Of a stretch of 40,682 nucleotides of DNA, positions 33,800 to 40,682 are shown one piece after another. Every line of letters starts with the position of its first letter. Positions within the stretch are counted from its first letter, which is position 1. The DNA is from Pseudomonadota bacterium (GTDB lineage: Bacteria; Pseudomonadota; Gammaproteobacteria; Burkholderiales; Rhodocyclaceae). The position numbers and the translations under genes were made by a program. Location of the stretch: NCBI GenBank assembly GCA_026399515.1, contig JAPLQT010000073.1:1-40682 (forward strand), in the 5' to 3' direction. The notes under the pieces are model-generated. The model was not told the DNA's origin and did no database searches. It worked only from the letters and a program-made list of their open reading frames with translations.

Positions 33800-35887
33800 C
33801 TAAATGCGGATCCGACCATCCACCACGACGGCGCCCTGGTCGAAGGCCATTATCGGGTTGAGGTCCAATTCTTGAATCATGGGTAGGTCGCCTAGCAGCA
33901 TCGACAGGCGCTGAATGGTGTTGATCAAAGCCTGCTTGTCCACTGCCGGCTTGCCGCGCAGGCCGTCGAGAATGGCAGCGCTCTTGATCGATGCAAGCAT
34001 GGCTTCGGCCTCGCTGTGCGTCACCGGAGCCAGTTTGAAGGTTACATCCTTGAGGACTTCGACATAGATGCCGCCCAGACCGAACATCATCAGGTGGCCC
34101 AGATCCGGCGATACGCTGGCACCGATGATCAGTTCCTGGCCTCCGGGCAGATACTTCTGCAGGACGAACCTGAGCTTGCCGTAGTGACCGAGACGTGCCT
34201 GCATGTCAGCGACCATGCTGCGCACGGAGGCTGCGTCCTTGAGGTTGACCGCCACGCCGCCCCGATCGCTCTTGTGGTCGATCGCCTCAGAGTCGACTTT
34301 GACCACCAGGGGATAGCCCAACTGCTCGGCGGCCGCCACCGCCTGATTAATGTCATCGGCGACCTGCCATGGCGCCACAGCAATGCCGTAGGCAGCAAAG
34401 ACGCCGTACACCTCCCGCGCCGAGAGGATGCTGCGCCCGGCCTGTTGGGCCGCGGCAATAATGGCCTTCGCCTTGGCAGCATCTACATCTGCAAAGATTG
34501 TCGCCGCATCGCCGGGACGCTGCTGGATTCGTCCATAACGGGCGAGTGCTGCAAGAGCCCGGGCCGCATCGCTGGGGTAGGCGTAACAAGGTACACCGCC
34601 GTCGAGAAGAATACGCTGGGTCGTCTGAAAACGTTCCTGCACGATGTCAGTCATGAAGTTGCAGACTATGGGCTTCTTCCCCGACTGGCTGACTTCGACG
34701 ATCTCGCGGGCAATGGCCTGGGTGTCGCTGAAGGAAGGCGTGACGAAGTTCATGAAGATCGAATCGATTCCGTCGTCTTCATTGAGGATGTCCAACGCGG
34801 CGCGGAAGTGAGCGGGGCCTGCGGTGGCTACCACATCAATTGGATTTTCGACGGCTGCCTGGGGTAGCAGAGATGCCCTCAATTTGCTGACGGACTGCAC
34901 CGACAGCATGGGAACGTCGAGCCCCGCGGCGACGAGAACGTCCGTGGCAATGACGGCTGGCCCCCCGGTATTGGTGATGATGCCGACGCGCTGGCCCTTG
35001 GGGATCGGCTGGCTGGCAAAGGCCATCGCGGCTCGGATCAGATCACCTTCGTCGGTGAAGGAGAGGATGCCGGCCTTTTCAAAGATCAATTCAGTAGCGA
35101 TATCCACGCCGGCCAGGGATCCGGTATGGGAAGACGCCGCCTTGGCGCCCTGTTCGGTGCGACCGGCCTTCATCGCAAGAATCGGTTTCCTGGCCGCCAC
35201 CTCAAGTGCAACCCGCAAAAAGTCGCCCGGATCGGCAAAGCCTTCCGTATAGACAATGATCGCGTTGGTCTCCAGATCATTGCCTAGGTAACGAATAATC
35301 TCGGAGATCGAGACATCGCAGGCATTGCCGTTGGAGGCATAGATGCGCACACCGACGCCGAGGTCGACCAGGCCTTGCATGATCAATGCACCGACGCCAC
35401 CGCTCAGCGCAACCACGGAGACGCTGCCTGGTTTGGGAAACATATTGGTAAAGTTGCAGTACGCTTTCAACAGCGGGTCGGTGTTGATAATCCCCTGGCA
35501 ATTGGGTCCGAATACACGCACGCCGTATTTCCTGGCACTGGCCATGAATTCCTGTTGCAGCTTTGCGCCTTCTTGACCCGTCTCCTTAAAGCCGGCGGAA
35601 TTGATGATGACCGCCTTGACCCCCTTCTCGCCGCATTCGATCATGGCTTGCGGCACGAACTTGCTAGGCAGGATGATGTGCGCAAGATCGACCAGGCCGG
35701 GAACCTCGTCCAGATTCCTGTAGGCCTTGAGGCCGCGAATCTCGGGTGACGTTGGGTTGATCGGATAGATCTCGCCCGTGTAACCGTAGGTCAGCAGGTT
35801 CGTGATGACCGAATTGCCGATGGAAAACTCCTTGTTCGATGCGCCGATCACAGCCACCGACTTTGGTTTGAATAGGGCGTCGAGCAT
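33800..35887 (-). CDS. ADP-forming acyl-CoA synthetase (acetate-CoA ligase type, fused alpha-beta)
   Basis: 695 aa. N-terminal CoA-binding Rossmann domain (VAVIGASNKEFSIGN, 11-25), succinyl-CoA-ligase-like domains with GPNCQGIINT and the phospho-His loop ASSHTGSLAG (His254), then a C-terminal ATP-grasp domain (about 470-695: YPLVVKVDSEAIDHKSDRGG, GQELIIGASVSPDLGHLMMFG, ELDLNPIM). It interconverts acyl-CoA plus ADP with acid plus ATP. It starts 1 nt after the dehydratase-type gene and ends 12 nt before the PanE-like gene, so it is probably the CoA activation or energy-recovery step of the same pathway. Acyl substrate unknown. Confidence 0.92.
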   Translation of the reverse strand: MLDALFKPKSVAVIGASNKEFSIGNSVITNLLTYGYTGEIYPINPTSPEIRGLKAYRNLDEVPGLVDLAHIILPSKFVPQAMIECGEKGVKAVIINSAGFKETGQEGAKLQQEFMASARKYGVRVFGPNCQGIINTDPLLKAYCNFTNMFPKPGSVSVVALSGGVGALIMQGLVDLGVGVRIYASNGNACDVSISEIIRYLGNDLETNAIIVYTEGFADPGDFLRVALEVAARKPILAMKAGRTEQGAKAASSHTGSLAGVDIATELIFEKAGILSFTDEGDLIRAAMAFASQPIPKGQRVGIITNTGGPAVIATDVLVAAGLDVPMLSVQSVSKLRASLLPQAAVENPIDVVATAGPAHFRAALDILNEDDGIDSIFMNFVTPSFSDTQAIAREIVEVSQSGKKPIVCNFMTDIVQERFQTTQRILLDGGVPCYAYPSDAARALAALARYGRIQQRPGDAATIFADVDAAKAKAIIAAAQQAGRSILSAREVYGVFAAYGIAVAPWQVADDINQAVAAAEQLGYPLVVKVDSEAIDHKSDRGGVAVNLKDAASVRSMVADMQARLGHYGKLRFVLQKYLPGGQELIIGASVSPDLGHLMMFGLGGIYVEVLKDVTFKLAPVTHSEAEAMLASIKSAAILDGLRGKPAVDKQALINTIQRLSMLLGDLPMIQELDLNPIMAFDQGAVVVDGRIRI

Positions 35888-35888
35888 C

Positions 35889-37136
35889 CTATTTGCTTTC
35901 CTGGAGCTGTTCGACGAAGGCTTCGATGTTGGTCTTGGTCTGCTCGTCAGACACGCAGCGCAGGTCGTTCAGGTCGCCCGAGAGTATTAGGCAGGGGATG
36001 CCGGTCTCGGTTTCGACACGCTGCGGCAGGCCATAGCGGCTGTTGGAATTGTAGGGACAGGTCTTGGCATCGTGGTAGATGATCCCGTCGATTCGATACT
36101 TCTCCAGCATTCCCTTGATATATTTTTCCTTGTATGCGTCGGAACGGACGATGAAGAGTTCCAGGTAGGCCTTGGCCATGCTGCGAATCGGATCGTTGGC
36201 GTCGAAGGACGGGAATATCCAACTGCTGCAATAGGTGGATGCCAGCACACTGGTATGAAGTCCGGCAAACAGATCCGAGTTCTGACGTAAGCGTCCCCAC
36301 ACCGGCATCCCTTCCCAGTAGATGCGGAGACGTTCGTCATCGACAGCAGCGACACCTTCCTCAACCCGCCCCTCCAGCTCGGCAAGCAGCACATTGTAGT
36401 AATCAATCGCTTCCCGGGTACCGCGCAAACACACGGCGGGACCCATATGGATGGTGCCATCGAAGAACGTGAGTGGCGCGGGGCTGGCGGTCGCTGTTTC
36501 GAGAACTTTTTTCCAAAGCTCGCTGCATTCGCGCGAGAGTGCGACCGTTTCGCGGAGCCTGTGCATGTCCAGCTTGTTGCCGGCGATTGATTCAAGTGTG
36601 GGAATCAATGCCTCGATCTGGCGCGCGACATCGTCGATGTGTCCTTCCGTCACTTCGACAACGTTCTTCGGGGAGGAAATGCCGATTGCGGGAACGCCCA
36701 GCTCTTTGGAGTACCACGAAAACCAGTCCTGAACATCGCGGCACTGGTTGGTGTTGTAGACCAGAACATCCGGCTTGGGAACGGACTCGATGCCGGGATA
36801 CGCCTTGGACAAAGGCGTAATTTTCTTCATCCACGCGCCAATATCCGCGGTCAGGTAGGAACAGATCTCTGGTGAATAGCCGACGGAATTTGCTTCAGGG
36901 ATCAGGTCCGTGGACATGCGTGTGGCACCGAGCATGGCGGCATGGTTCTCCGGAAAATGCACGGCAAAGCCCATGGCACGAAGCAGCTCTGCTGGTCCGA
37001 CGCTGGTACACCAGGCCACCTTTTGCTTTCCGCTGGTCGCTGCCTCATTCAGATTGTAGAAGTAGTCGGACATGACCTTGTTCATCAAGTCTGTCGCCTG
37101 GATTTTTTTTCGCCTGATGCCTTTCCCTGCTTCCAT
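35889..37136 (-). CDS. 2-Hydroxyacyl-CoA dehydratase / benzoyl-CoA reductase-type subunit (HgdB/BcrC/YjiM-like)
   Basis: 415-aa iron-sulfur protein. ATG 37136 is chosen because GGAG lies 8 nt upstream; TTG 37142 overlaps the activase stop but is less likely. Conserved blocks are VAWCTSVGPAELLRAMGFAVHFPE, YSPEICSYLTADIGAW, VYNTNQCRDVQDWF and IIYHDAKTCPYNSNSRYG; Cys92, Cys132 and Cys360 are the probable cluster ligands, with Cys43, Cys303 and others nearby. Classical dehydratases need two such subunits; only one is present, followed directly by other enzymes and preceded by the activase. This matches the YjiM-YjiL arrangement and the homodimeric double-cubane cluster proteins. Chemistry is ATP-driven electron transfer at a very low potential; the substrate is unknown. 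Confidence 0.88.
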   Translation of the reverse strand: MEAGKGIRRKKIQATDLMNKVMSDYFYNLNEAATSGKQKVAWCTSVGPAELLRAMGFAVHFPENHAAMLGATRMSTDLIPEANSVGYSPEICSYLTADIGAWMKKITPLSKAYPGIESVPKPDVLVYNTNQCRDVQDWFSWYSKELGVPAIGISSPKNVVEVTEGHIDDVARQIEALIPTLESIAGNKLDMHRLRETVALSRECSELWKKVLETATASPAPLTFFDGTIHMGPAVCLRGTREAIDYYNVLLAELEGRVEEGVAAVDDERLRIYWEGMPVWGRLRQNSDLFAGLHTSVLASTYCSSWIFPSFDANDPIRSMAKAYLELFIVRSDAYKEKYIKGMLEKYRIDGIIYHDAKTCPYNSNSRYGLPQRVETETGIPCLILSGDLNDLRCVSDEQTKTNIEAFVEQLQESK

Positions 37137-37138
37137 TT

Positions 37139-37990
37139 TCAATCTCCTGTGCTTGGTACTTTCGATGTCGTGGCGCCGGCAGAGTTTTTCCCATCACGGG
37201 CATAGAGCGCGGCGCCGACAGCGCCCACCATTTGCGGATGCTCTGCCAGCAATACCGAACGTCCAATCATTTCGCTGACCATTTCAACCAGATAGCCGTT
37301 GTGCGCAACGACTCCGCCGGTCACAACGACACGGTCGGTGAGAGAATCCATCTCCAAAACCCGCCGGATCATTGAGTAGAAGATCCCTTTGACGATGTCG
37401 TTTACGTTCTTGCCGTTGCGGATGCTTTCCAGCACCTCGGTTGCCGAAAAGACGGTGCAATAGCTGCCGAGCTTGATCATTTCCCGGGCCTCGCGCGCCA
37501 GGAAGTTCATTTCCTCAAGCGAAACGTCGAGGCGAGCCGACATCTCCTCGAGAAAGGCGCCCGTTCCGGCTGCACATTTGCGGTTCATCTTGAAGTTGAG
37601 ACGATGCCCGGCGGCGTCAACCTTGATGATTTTGTTGTCCTGGCCACCGATATCAATGATGGTGATGGCTTCGGGAAAATAGTGATGCCCGCCCCTGGCC
37701 AGGCAGCCGATTTCAGTCTTGTTCTCCTCGGTGACGAAGGCGACGTTGCTGCGGCCATATCCGGTCGCGACTGCATGGACAATGTCGCGGAACTCGGCGC
37801 CGGCCATTTCCAGGGCGCTATCAAGGCATGCCTTCGCCGTTTTTGAAAAGTCTGTTCCGGATTTCTTGACGGCATGGCCGAGCATTTGTCCGGCGTCGTC
37901 AATGACCACCACCTTGCTCCGTGACGAGCCCATGTCAAGACCCACGTACACCGCTCTGCCGGATCGGTCTGAAGATGTATCAATCATCAT
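37139..37990 (-). CDS. Acyl-CoA dehydratase activase (BadF/BadG/HgdC-type ATPase)
   Basis: 283-aa ASKHA-fold ATPase, partner of the preceding protein. ATP site motifs are YVGLDMGSSRSKVVVI (15-30), IDIGGQDNK (112-120) and VTGGVVAHNG near the C-terminus. Cys139 (NRKCAAGTGAFLE) and Cys178 (GSYCTVFSATEV) are the ligands that, from two subunits, hold the bridging [4Fe-4S] cluster. It would reduce the dehydratase-type subunit upon ATP hydrolysis. First gene of the minus-strand run and divergent from the Lrp-type regulator. Two adjacent ATG codons open the frame (37990 or 37987). Confidence 0.92.
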   Translation of the reverse strand: MMIDTSSDRSGRAVYVGLDMGSSRSKVVVIDDAGQMLGHAVKKSGTDFSKTAKACLDSALEMAGAEFRDIVHAVATGYGRSNVAFVTEENKTEIGCLARGGHHYFPEAITIIDIGGQDNKIIKVDAAGHRLNFKMNRKCAAGTGAFLEEMSARLDVSLEEMNFLAREAREMIKLGSYCTVFSATEVLESIRNGKNVNDIVKGIFYSMIRRVLEMDSLTDRVVVTGGVVAHNGYLVEMVSEMIGRSVLLAEHPQMVGAVGAALYARDGKNSAGATTSKVPSTGD

Positions 37991-38113
37991 TGCAACGGCC
38001 CGCTACCCTTGATTTGATCGTGTAAGCATAAGCGGTTTTTTTGACATAAACTGTGCGTATTGCGCCTCGGTGTGGCCAATTGATGCACGTAAATGGCAAT
38101 TATGGAGTTAACC
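37991..38113. promoter_or_regulatory. Divergent promoter region between activase and Lrp-type regulator
   Basis: 123 nt separating two divergent genes. TTGACA follows a run of T near 38036-38044 on the plus strand, but no convincing -10 hexamer is at the right spacing. Lrp/AsnC proteins commonly act on the adjacent divergent promoter, so control of the activase-dehydratase run is likely. No binding site could be fixed. Confidence 0.4.
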
Positions 38114-38647
38114 ATGCAAGAAATCGTCCTGGATAAGTTCGACCTTCAAATTCTTGACCAGTTGCAACGCAATGCACGCACTTCCAATAACGCGTTGTCC
38201 GAGCGTGTTCATTTATCGCCGTCGCAGGTAAGCCGACGCATCCAGCACCTGGAGGAAATCGGACTGGTAGACAGTTATGTCGCGCTGCTGAATCCACTTG
38301 CCTTGGGTCTGCGCGTGACTGTCTTTACTAATGTATCCCTTGAACGTCATGGCATGAATCAGTCAGATGCGTTCGATGAAGGTGTACGGAAATTGGACGA
38401 AGTGCTGGAGTGCTACGCGGTCACAGGTGAAGCGGACTATATGCTTCGGGTGCTGGTCCCGGACCTGGCATCCCTCTCCGAATTCATGATGCACAAGCTG
38501 CTGCGCTTGCCCGGTGTTAGCAGCGTCAAGTCGAATGTCGTATTACAGGAGATCAAGCGCACCACTCGATTGCCACTGAATCAGCTCAAGTACGCACCAA
38601 CAGGCAATGTCACCACCGCGCAACGAAGGAAGCGGGCTGTTCGTTGA
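38114..38647 (+). CDS. Lrp/AsnC family transcriptional regulator
   Basis: 177 aa from ATG 38114, preferred because GGAG lies 8 nt upstream; ATG at 38093 would add 7 residues. The N-terminal winged HTH reads LDKFDLQILDQLQRNARTSN, then LSERVHLSPSQVSRRIQHLEEIGLVDSY. The RAM ligand domain follows (RVTVFTNVSLERHG, VLECYAVTGEADYMLRVLVPDLASLSEFM, LPGVSSVKSNVVLQEIKRTTRLPL). Such proteins sense amino acids or related metabolites. Position, divergent from the activase-HgdB-Acd-PanE-HPPD run, suggests it answers to an aromatic amino acid or its ketoacid. Confidence 0.93.
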   Translation: MQEIVLDKFDLQILDQLQRNARTSNNALSERVHLSPSQVSRRIQHLEEIGLVDSYVALLNPLALGLRVTVFTNVSLERHGMNQSDAFDEGVRKLDEVLECYAVTGEADYMLRVLVPDLASLSEFMMHKLLRLPGVSSVKSNVVLQEIKRTTRLPLNQLKYAPTGNVTTAQRRKRAVR

Positions 38648-38782
38648 ATTCATTCTGCGAGCTACAGAATCTAGAAGGTACGAAATCTGCTGACGGGCCA
38701 CCTCTCGCGCTAAACTGCGCGTCGTACGTTCTGAATTCGTCAACGCAAATGACCGAGTTCAATCTCAAACCATGGGGCCGCT

Positions 38783-38950
38783 ATGCATCCCAACGCCGAA
38801 CTGATCACCCGTTTTTACACTTCGCTTGCCAGGCACGATGGCGCTGACATGGCGGCCTGTTATGCCGGCGAGGCCACTTTTTCCGATCCGGTCTTCACTG
38901 GATTGAGCGGCCAGGAGCCGGGCTGGCCGCGTTCAAGGGCTAATACATGA
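38783..38950 (+). pseudogene. Truncated NTF2-like / SnoaL-fold gene
   Basis: 55-codon frame MHPNAELITRFYTSLARHDG continuing ADMAACYAGEATFSDPVFTGLSGQE, a good N-terminal third of an NTF2-like protein, then a non-homologous tail PGWPRSRANT and a stop. The rest of the cone fold is missing, so this looks like a gene cut by deletion at about 38918-38925. Its stop overlaps the RidA start (ATGA, 38947-38950), so translation may still help RidA expression. Confidence 0.65.
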
Positions 38951-39402
38951 AATTTCGCAACCTGTTTTTCAAACTGAACCTCGCCGCAGTGCCTGTGAGC
39001 ACTGCCGCCACGGCTGCGGAACCCTTGCGCCAGGCGGTCACGACGACCGATGCGCCGGCCGCCAAGGGCCCGTATTCGCAGGCCATTCGCTACGGCGGAC
39101 TGTTGTTTCTCGCGGGGCAGGTCCCAATGGATCCGAAGACCAACGAGTGGGTTGCAGGCGACATCGAAAGCCAGACCAGACTGGTGATGAACAACATCCA
39201 GGCGATCCTCGCCGCCAACGGAATGAGCATGGCCAACGTCCTGTCCACGACCGTCTACTTGAAGGACTTCGCTGACTTCCCGAAAATGAATGCGATTTAC
39301 GCCGGCTACTTCAAGGAAGTTGCACCGCCGGCGAGAACCACGGTTCCCGCACCTCTGGGCGGGACGATGCTGATCGAAATCTCCGCAATCGCCGGTCAGT
39401 GA
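38947..39402 (+). CDS. RidA family protein with a predicted signal peptide
   Basis: 151 aa. The N-terminus MKFRNLFFKLNLAAVPVSTA followed by ATAAEP looks like a signal peptide, unusual for RidA/YjgF proteins, which are mostly cytoplasmic enamine/imine deaminases. The body has the family core: GPYSQAIRYGGLLFLAGQVPMDP, NNIQAILAANGMSMANVLSTTVYLKD, the substrate-binding Arg130 in PPARTTVPA and Glu144 in MLIEISAI. It probably works in the periplasm on a reactive imine or related compound. GTGA overlap links it to the kinase gene downstream. Confidence 0.9.
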   Translation: MKFRNLFFKLNLAAVPVSTAATAAEPLRQAVTTTDAPAAKGPYSQAIRYGGLLFLAGQVPMDPKTNEWVAGDIESQTRLVMNNIQAILAANGMSMANVLSTTVYLKDFADFPKMNAIYAGYFKEVAPPARTTVPAPLGGTMLIEISAIAGQ

Positions 39403-40475
39403 GTGTGGCCGGGAACTCCGCATCGACGCCGCGCACCGGCATACTTGCCGGCGGCAACTGGATCATCGACCAGGTGAAGATGATCGACGTCTGGCCCCAA
39501 CCGGAGGCCCTCGCCAATATCTCCGGCCAATCCCGGGGCACTGGCGGCGCACCATACAACGTTCTGCTCGACCTGGCAAAAATGGGCGCCGGGTTCCCCT
39601 TGGCCGGCGCCGGCTACGTCGGTCGTGACGTTCTCGGCGATGCGATCATGGCCGACTGTCGCGCCCATGGCATCGACACCCGCTGGCTCAAGTGCAACTC
39701 CGCGGCTGCCACCTCCTATACCGACGTCATGACTGAAAGCAAGGGCGGCCGGCGCACCTTCTTTCACTGCCGCGGCGTCAATGCGCTGTGGGACGGCCGC
39801 GACCTGAATTTCGCCAAGTCGACTGCTCGCATCTTTCACCTGGGCTACCTGCTGCTGCTCGACGCCCTCGACAGCCCGCATGTCGTCCATGGCACGCAGG
39901 CGGCAGCGCTGCTGGCCGCGGCGCAGCAGGCCGGGCTGAAGACTTCCCTGGATGTCGTCAGCGAAGACAGCGACCGCTTTCCGCGAATCGTGAAACCGGC
40001 GCTAAGACACACCGACTATTGCATAGTCAACGAATTCGAAGCCGGCCGAACCACCGGTGCCCGGGTAAGAGACCGCGACGGACGGCTCGATCGCGAGGCT
40101 TTGCGGACGGCGGCCGGCGCGCTGATGAACCTGGGAGTGGGCGAACTCGTGGTAGTTCATTTCCCCGAAGGGGCCTACGCCCTTGACACCGATGGTCGGG
40201 AAACCTGGCAGGCGTCCCTGGCTTTGCCGGAGTCCTACATTGCCGGCTCGGCCGGTGCCGGCGACGCCTTTTGCGCGGGAATGCTTTACGGCTTGCACGA
40301 AGGCTGGAGCACTGCAAGATGCCTGCGCTGCGGCGTCTGCGCTGCGGCAGCATCCCTGGCCCACCCCACCTGCACCGCCGGCATGAAGCCAATGAAGACC
40401 TGCCTGGCGCTGGCAAAAAAATACGGCTTTCGCAGTGCCCTAGCGGGGACATCGCTTGCCAACAATTACAGGTAG
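39399..40475 (+). CDS. PfkB family carbohydrate kinase
   Basis: 358-aa ribokinase-fold sugar kinase. It starts at a GTG (39399) whose GTGA overlaps the RidA stop. An N-terminal glycine-rich GGNWIIDQVKMIDVWP is followed by the substrate region GTGGAPYNVLLDLAKMGAGFPLAGAGYVG, an ATP-site NEFEAGR, and the family signature GSAGAGDAFCAGML with catalytic Asp289. Substrate could be a ketose, a nucleoside or a deoxysugar; the window's sugar-degrading enzymes make a sugar likely. A cytoplasmic kinase joined with a secreted RidA is an odd pairing. Confidence 0.9.
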   Translation: MSVAGNSASTPRTGILAGGNWIIDQVKMIDVWPQPEALANISGQSRGTGGAPYNVLLDLAKMGAGFPLAGAGYVGRDVLGDAIMADCRAHGIDTRWLKCNSAAATSYTDVMTESKGGRRTFFHCRGVNALWDGRDLNFAKSTARIFHLGYLLLLDALDSPHVVHGTQAAALLAAAQQAGLKTSLDVVSEDSDRFPRIVKPALRHTDYCIVNEFEAGRTTGARVRDRDGRLDREALRTAAGALMNLGVGELVVVHFPEGAYALDTDGRETWQASLALPESYIAGSAGAGDAFCAGMLYGLHEGWSTARCLRCGVCAAAASLAHPTCTAGMKPMKTCLALAKKYGFRSALAGTSLANNYR

Positions 40476-40559
40476 TCATGATCCAAACCAGATGCTTGCT
40501 CAATGACCGGTATTCGAACTGAATCGGACCCATCGGGATCCGCCCAGAATGTCGGGTCT

Positions 40560-40591
40560 ATGGCGTAATGCAGAGCTCTGCATTACGCCAT
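40560..40591. repeat. 32-bp perfect palindrome
   Basis: ATGGCGTAATGCAGAG directly followed by its exact reverse complement CTCTGCATTACGCCAT, no spacer. Non-coding, about 85 nt after the kinase stop. It overlaps the CTATGCAGAG-type repeats and may be a back-to-back pair of element ends, or a strong dyad for a recombinase or regulator. Confidence 0.9.
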
Positions 40592-40682
40592 CTATGCAGA
40601 GAACGAAACTATGCAGAGTTTGAGAGTGGAATTGCACGCCGGCCCAGCATTGGTATGCGCTGAGCCAGCGGCAAGCTATGCA
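40592..40682. repeat. CTATGCAGAG repeat cluster at the window edge
   Basis: CTATGCAGAG occurs at 40592-40601 and 40609-40618, spaced 17 nt, and CTATGCA begins again at 40676 where the window ends. Related TAATGCAGAG arms form the palindrome just upstream. Repeated short motifs at one end are seen in some IS families, such as IS21. No gene is visible in 40476-40682. Confidence 0.65.

Overview
This is a GC-rich proteobacterial window, probably beta- or gammaproteobacterial. The evidence is TonB/ExbB energisation, TonB-dependent receptors without a SusD partner, an HPPD/FAH/MaiA set, an Lrp/AsnC regulator and dense ATGA-coupled operons. The genus cannot be fixed from sequence alone. No rRNA, tRNA or CRISPR array is visible.

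Left half (1-22000, almost all minus strand): an uptake-and-degradation locus for a glycosylated compound, built from two diverged copies of one module. In transcription order (right to left), copy 2 reads: TonB receptor (21838-19670), MFS carrier (19555-18188), a small gene killed by an in-frame stop (18118-17870), alpha/beta hydrolase (17697-16903), GH78-type glycosidase (16906-14390). It runs on into a DUF3604 lipoprotein, a PpiC-like protein and a HupE/UreJ-like membrane protein. Copy 1 reads: TonB receptor (10475-8307), intact small gene (8045-7794), GDSL/SGNH hydrolase (7533-6373), MFS carrier (6376-5060), GH78-type glycosidase (5063-2592), SDR (2595-1828), TonB, ExbB. The predicted flow is: outer-membrane import by the receptors, energised by the local TonB-ExbB; inner-membrane import by the MFS carriers; then cytoplasmic de-esterification, glycoside cleavage and oxidation, because the glycosidases and esterase have no signal peptide. 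Both receptors share an upstream control region with the same direct-repeat motif at the same distance from the start codon.

Middle (22000-26250, plus strand apart from the IS): a zinc alcohol dehydrogenase gene broken by a 2-nt duplication; a complete 1379-bp ISL3-family element with 31-bp terminal repeats, an 8-bp target duplication and a transposase split at an A7 slippery run; an NTF2-like protein; and a cytoplasmic GH29-type alpha-L-fucosidase.

Right half (26250-38000, minus strand): in transcription order an acyl-CoA dehydratase activase, a single 2-hydroxyacyl-CoA dehydratase-type subunit, an ADP-forming acyl-CoA synthetase, a PanE-like ketoacid reductase, then 4-hydroxyphenylpyruvate dioxygenase, a VOC protein, a fumarylacetoacetate hydrolase-family protein and maleylacetoacetate isomerase, then an amidase and an L-fucose/L-arabinose isomerase-like protein. 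A divergent Lrp/AsnC regulator (38114-38647) sits at the head. After it on the plus strand come a truncated NTF2-like gene, a RidA protein with a signal peptide and a PfkB-family kinase.

The window is rich in DNA symmetry: a 142-bp perfect palindrome inside the ppiC-like gene, a 32-bp perfect palindrome with repeated CTATGCAGAG motifs at the right edge, and two large stem-loops at the left edge where exbD would be expected.
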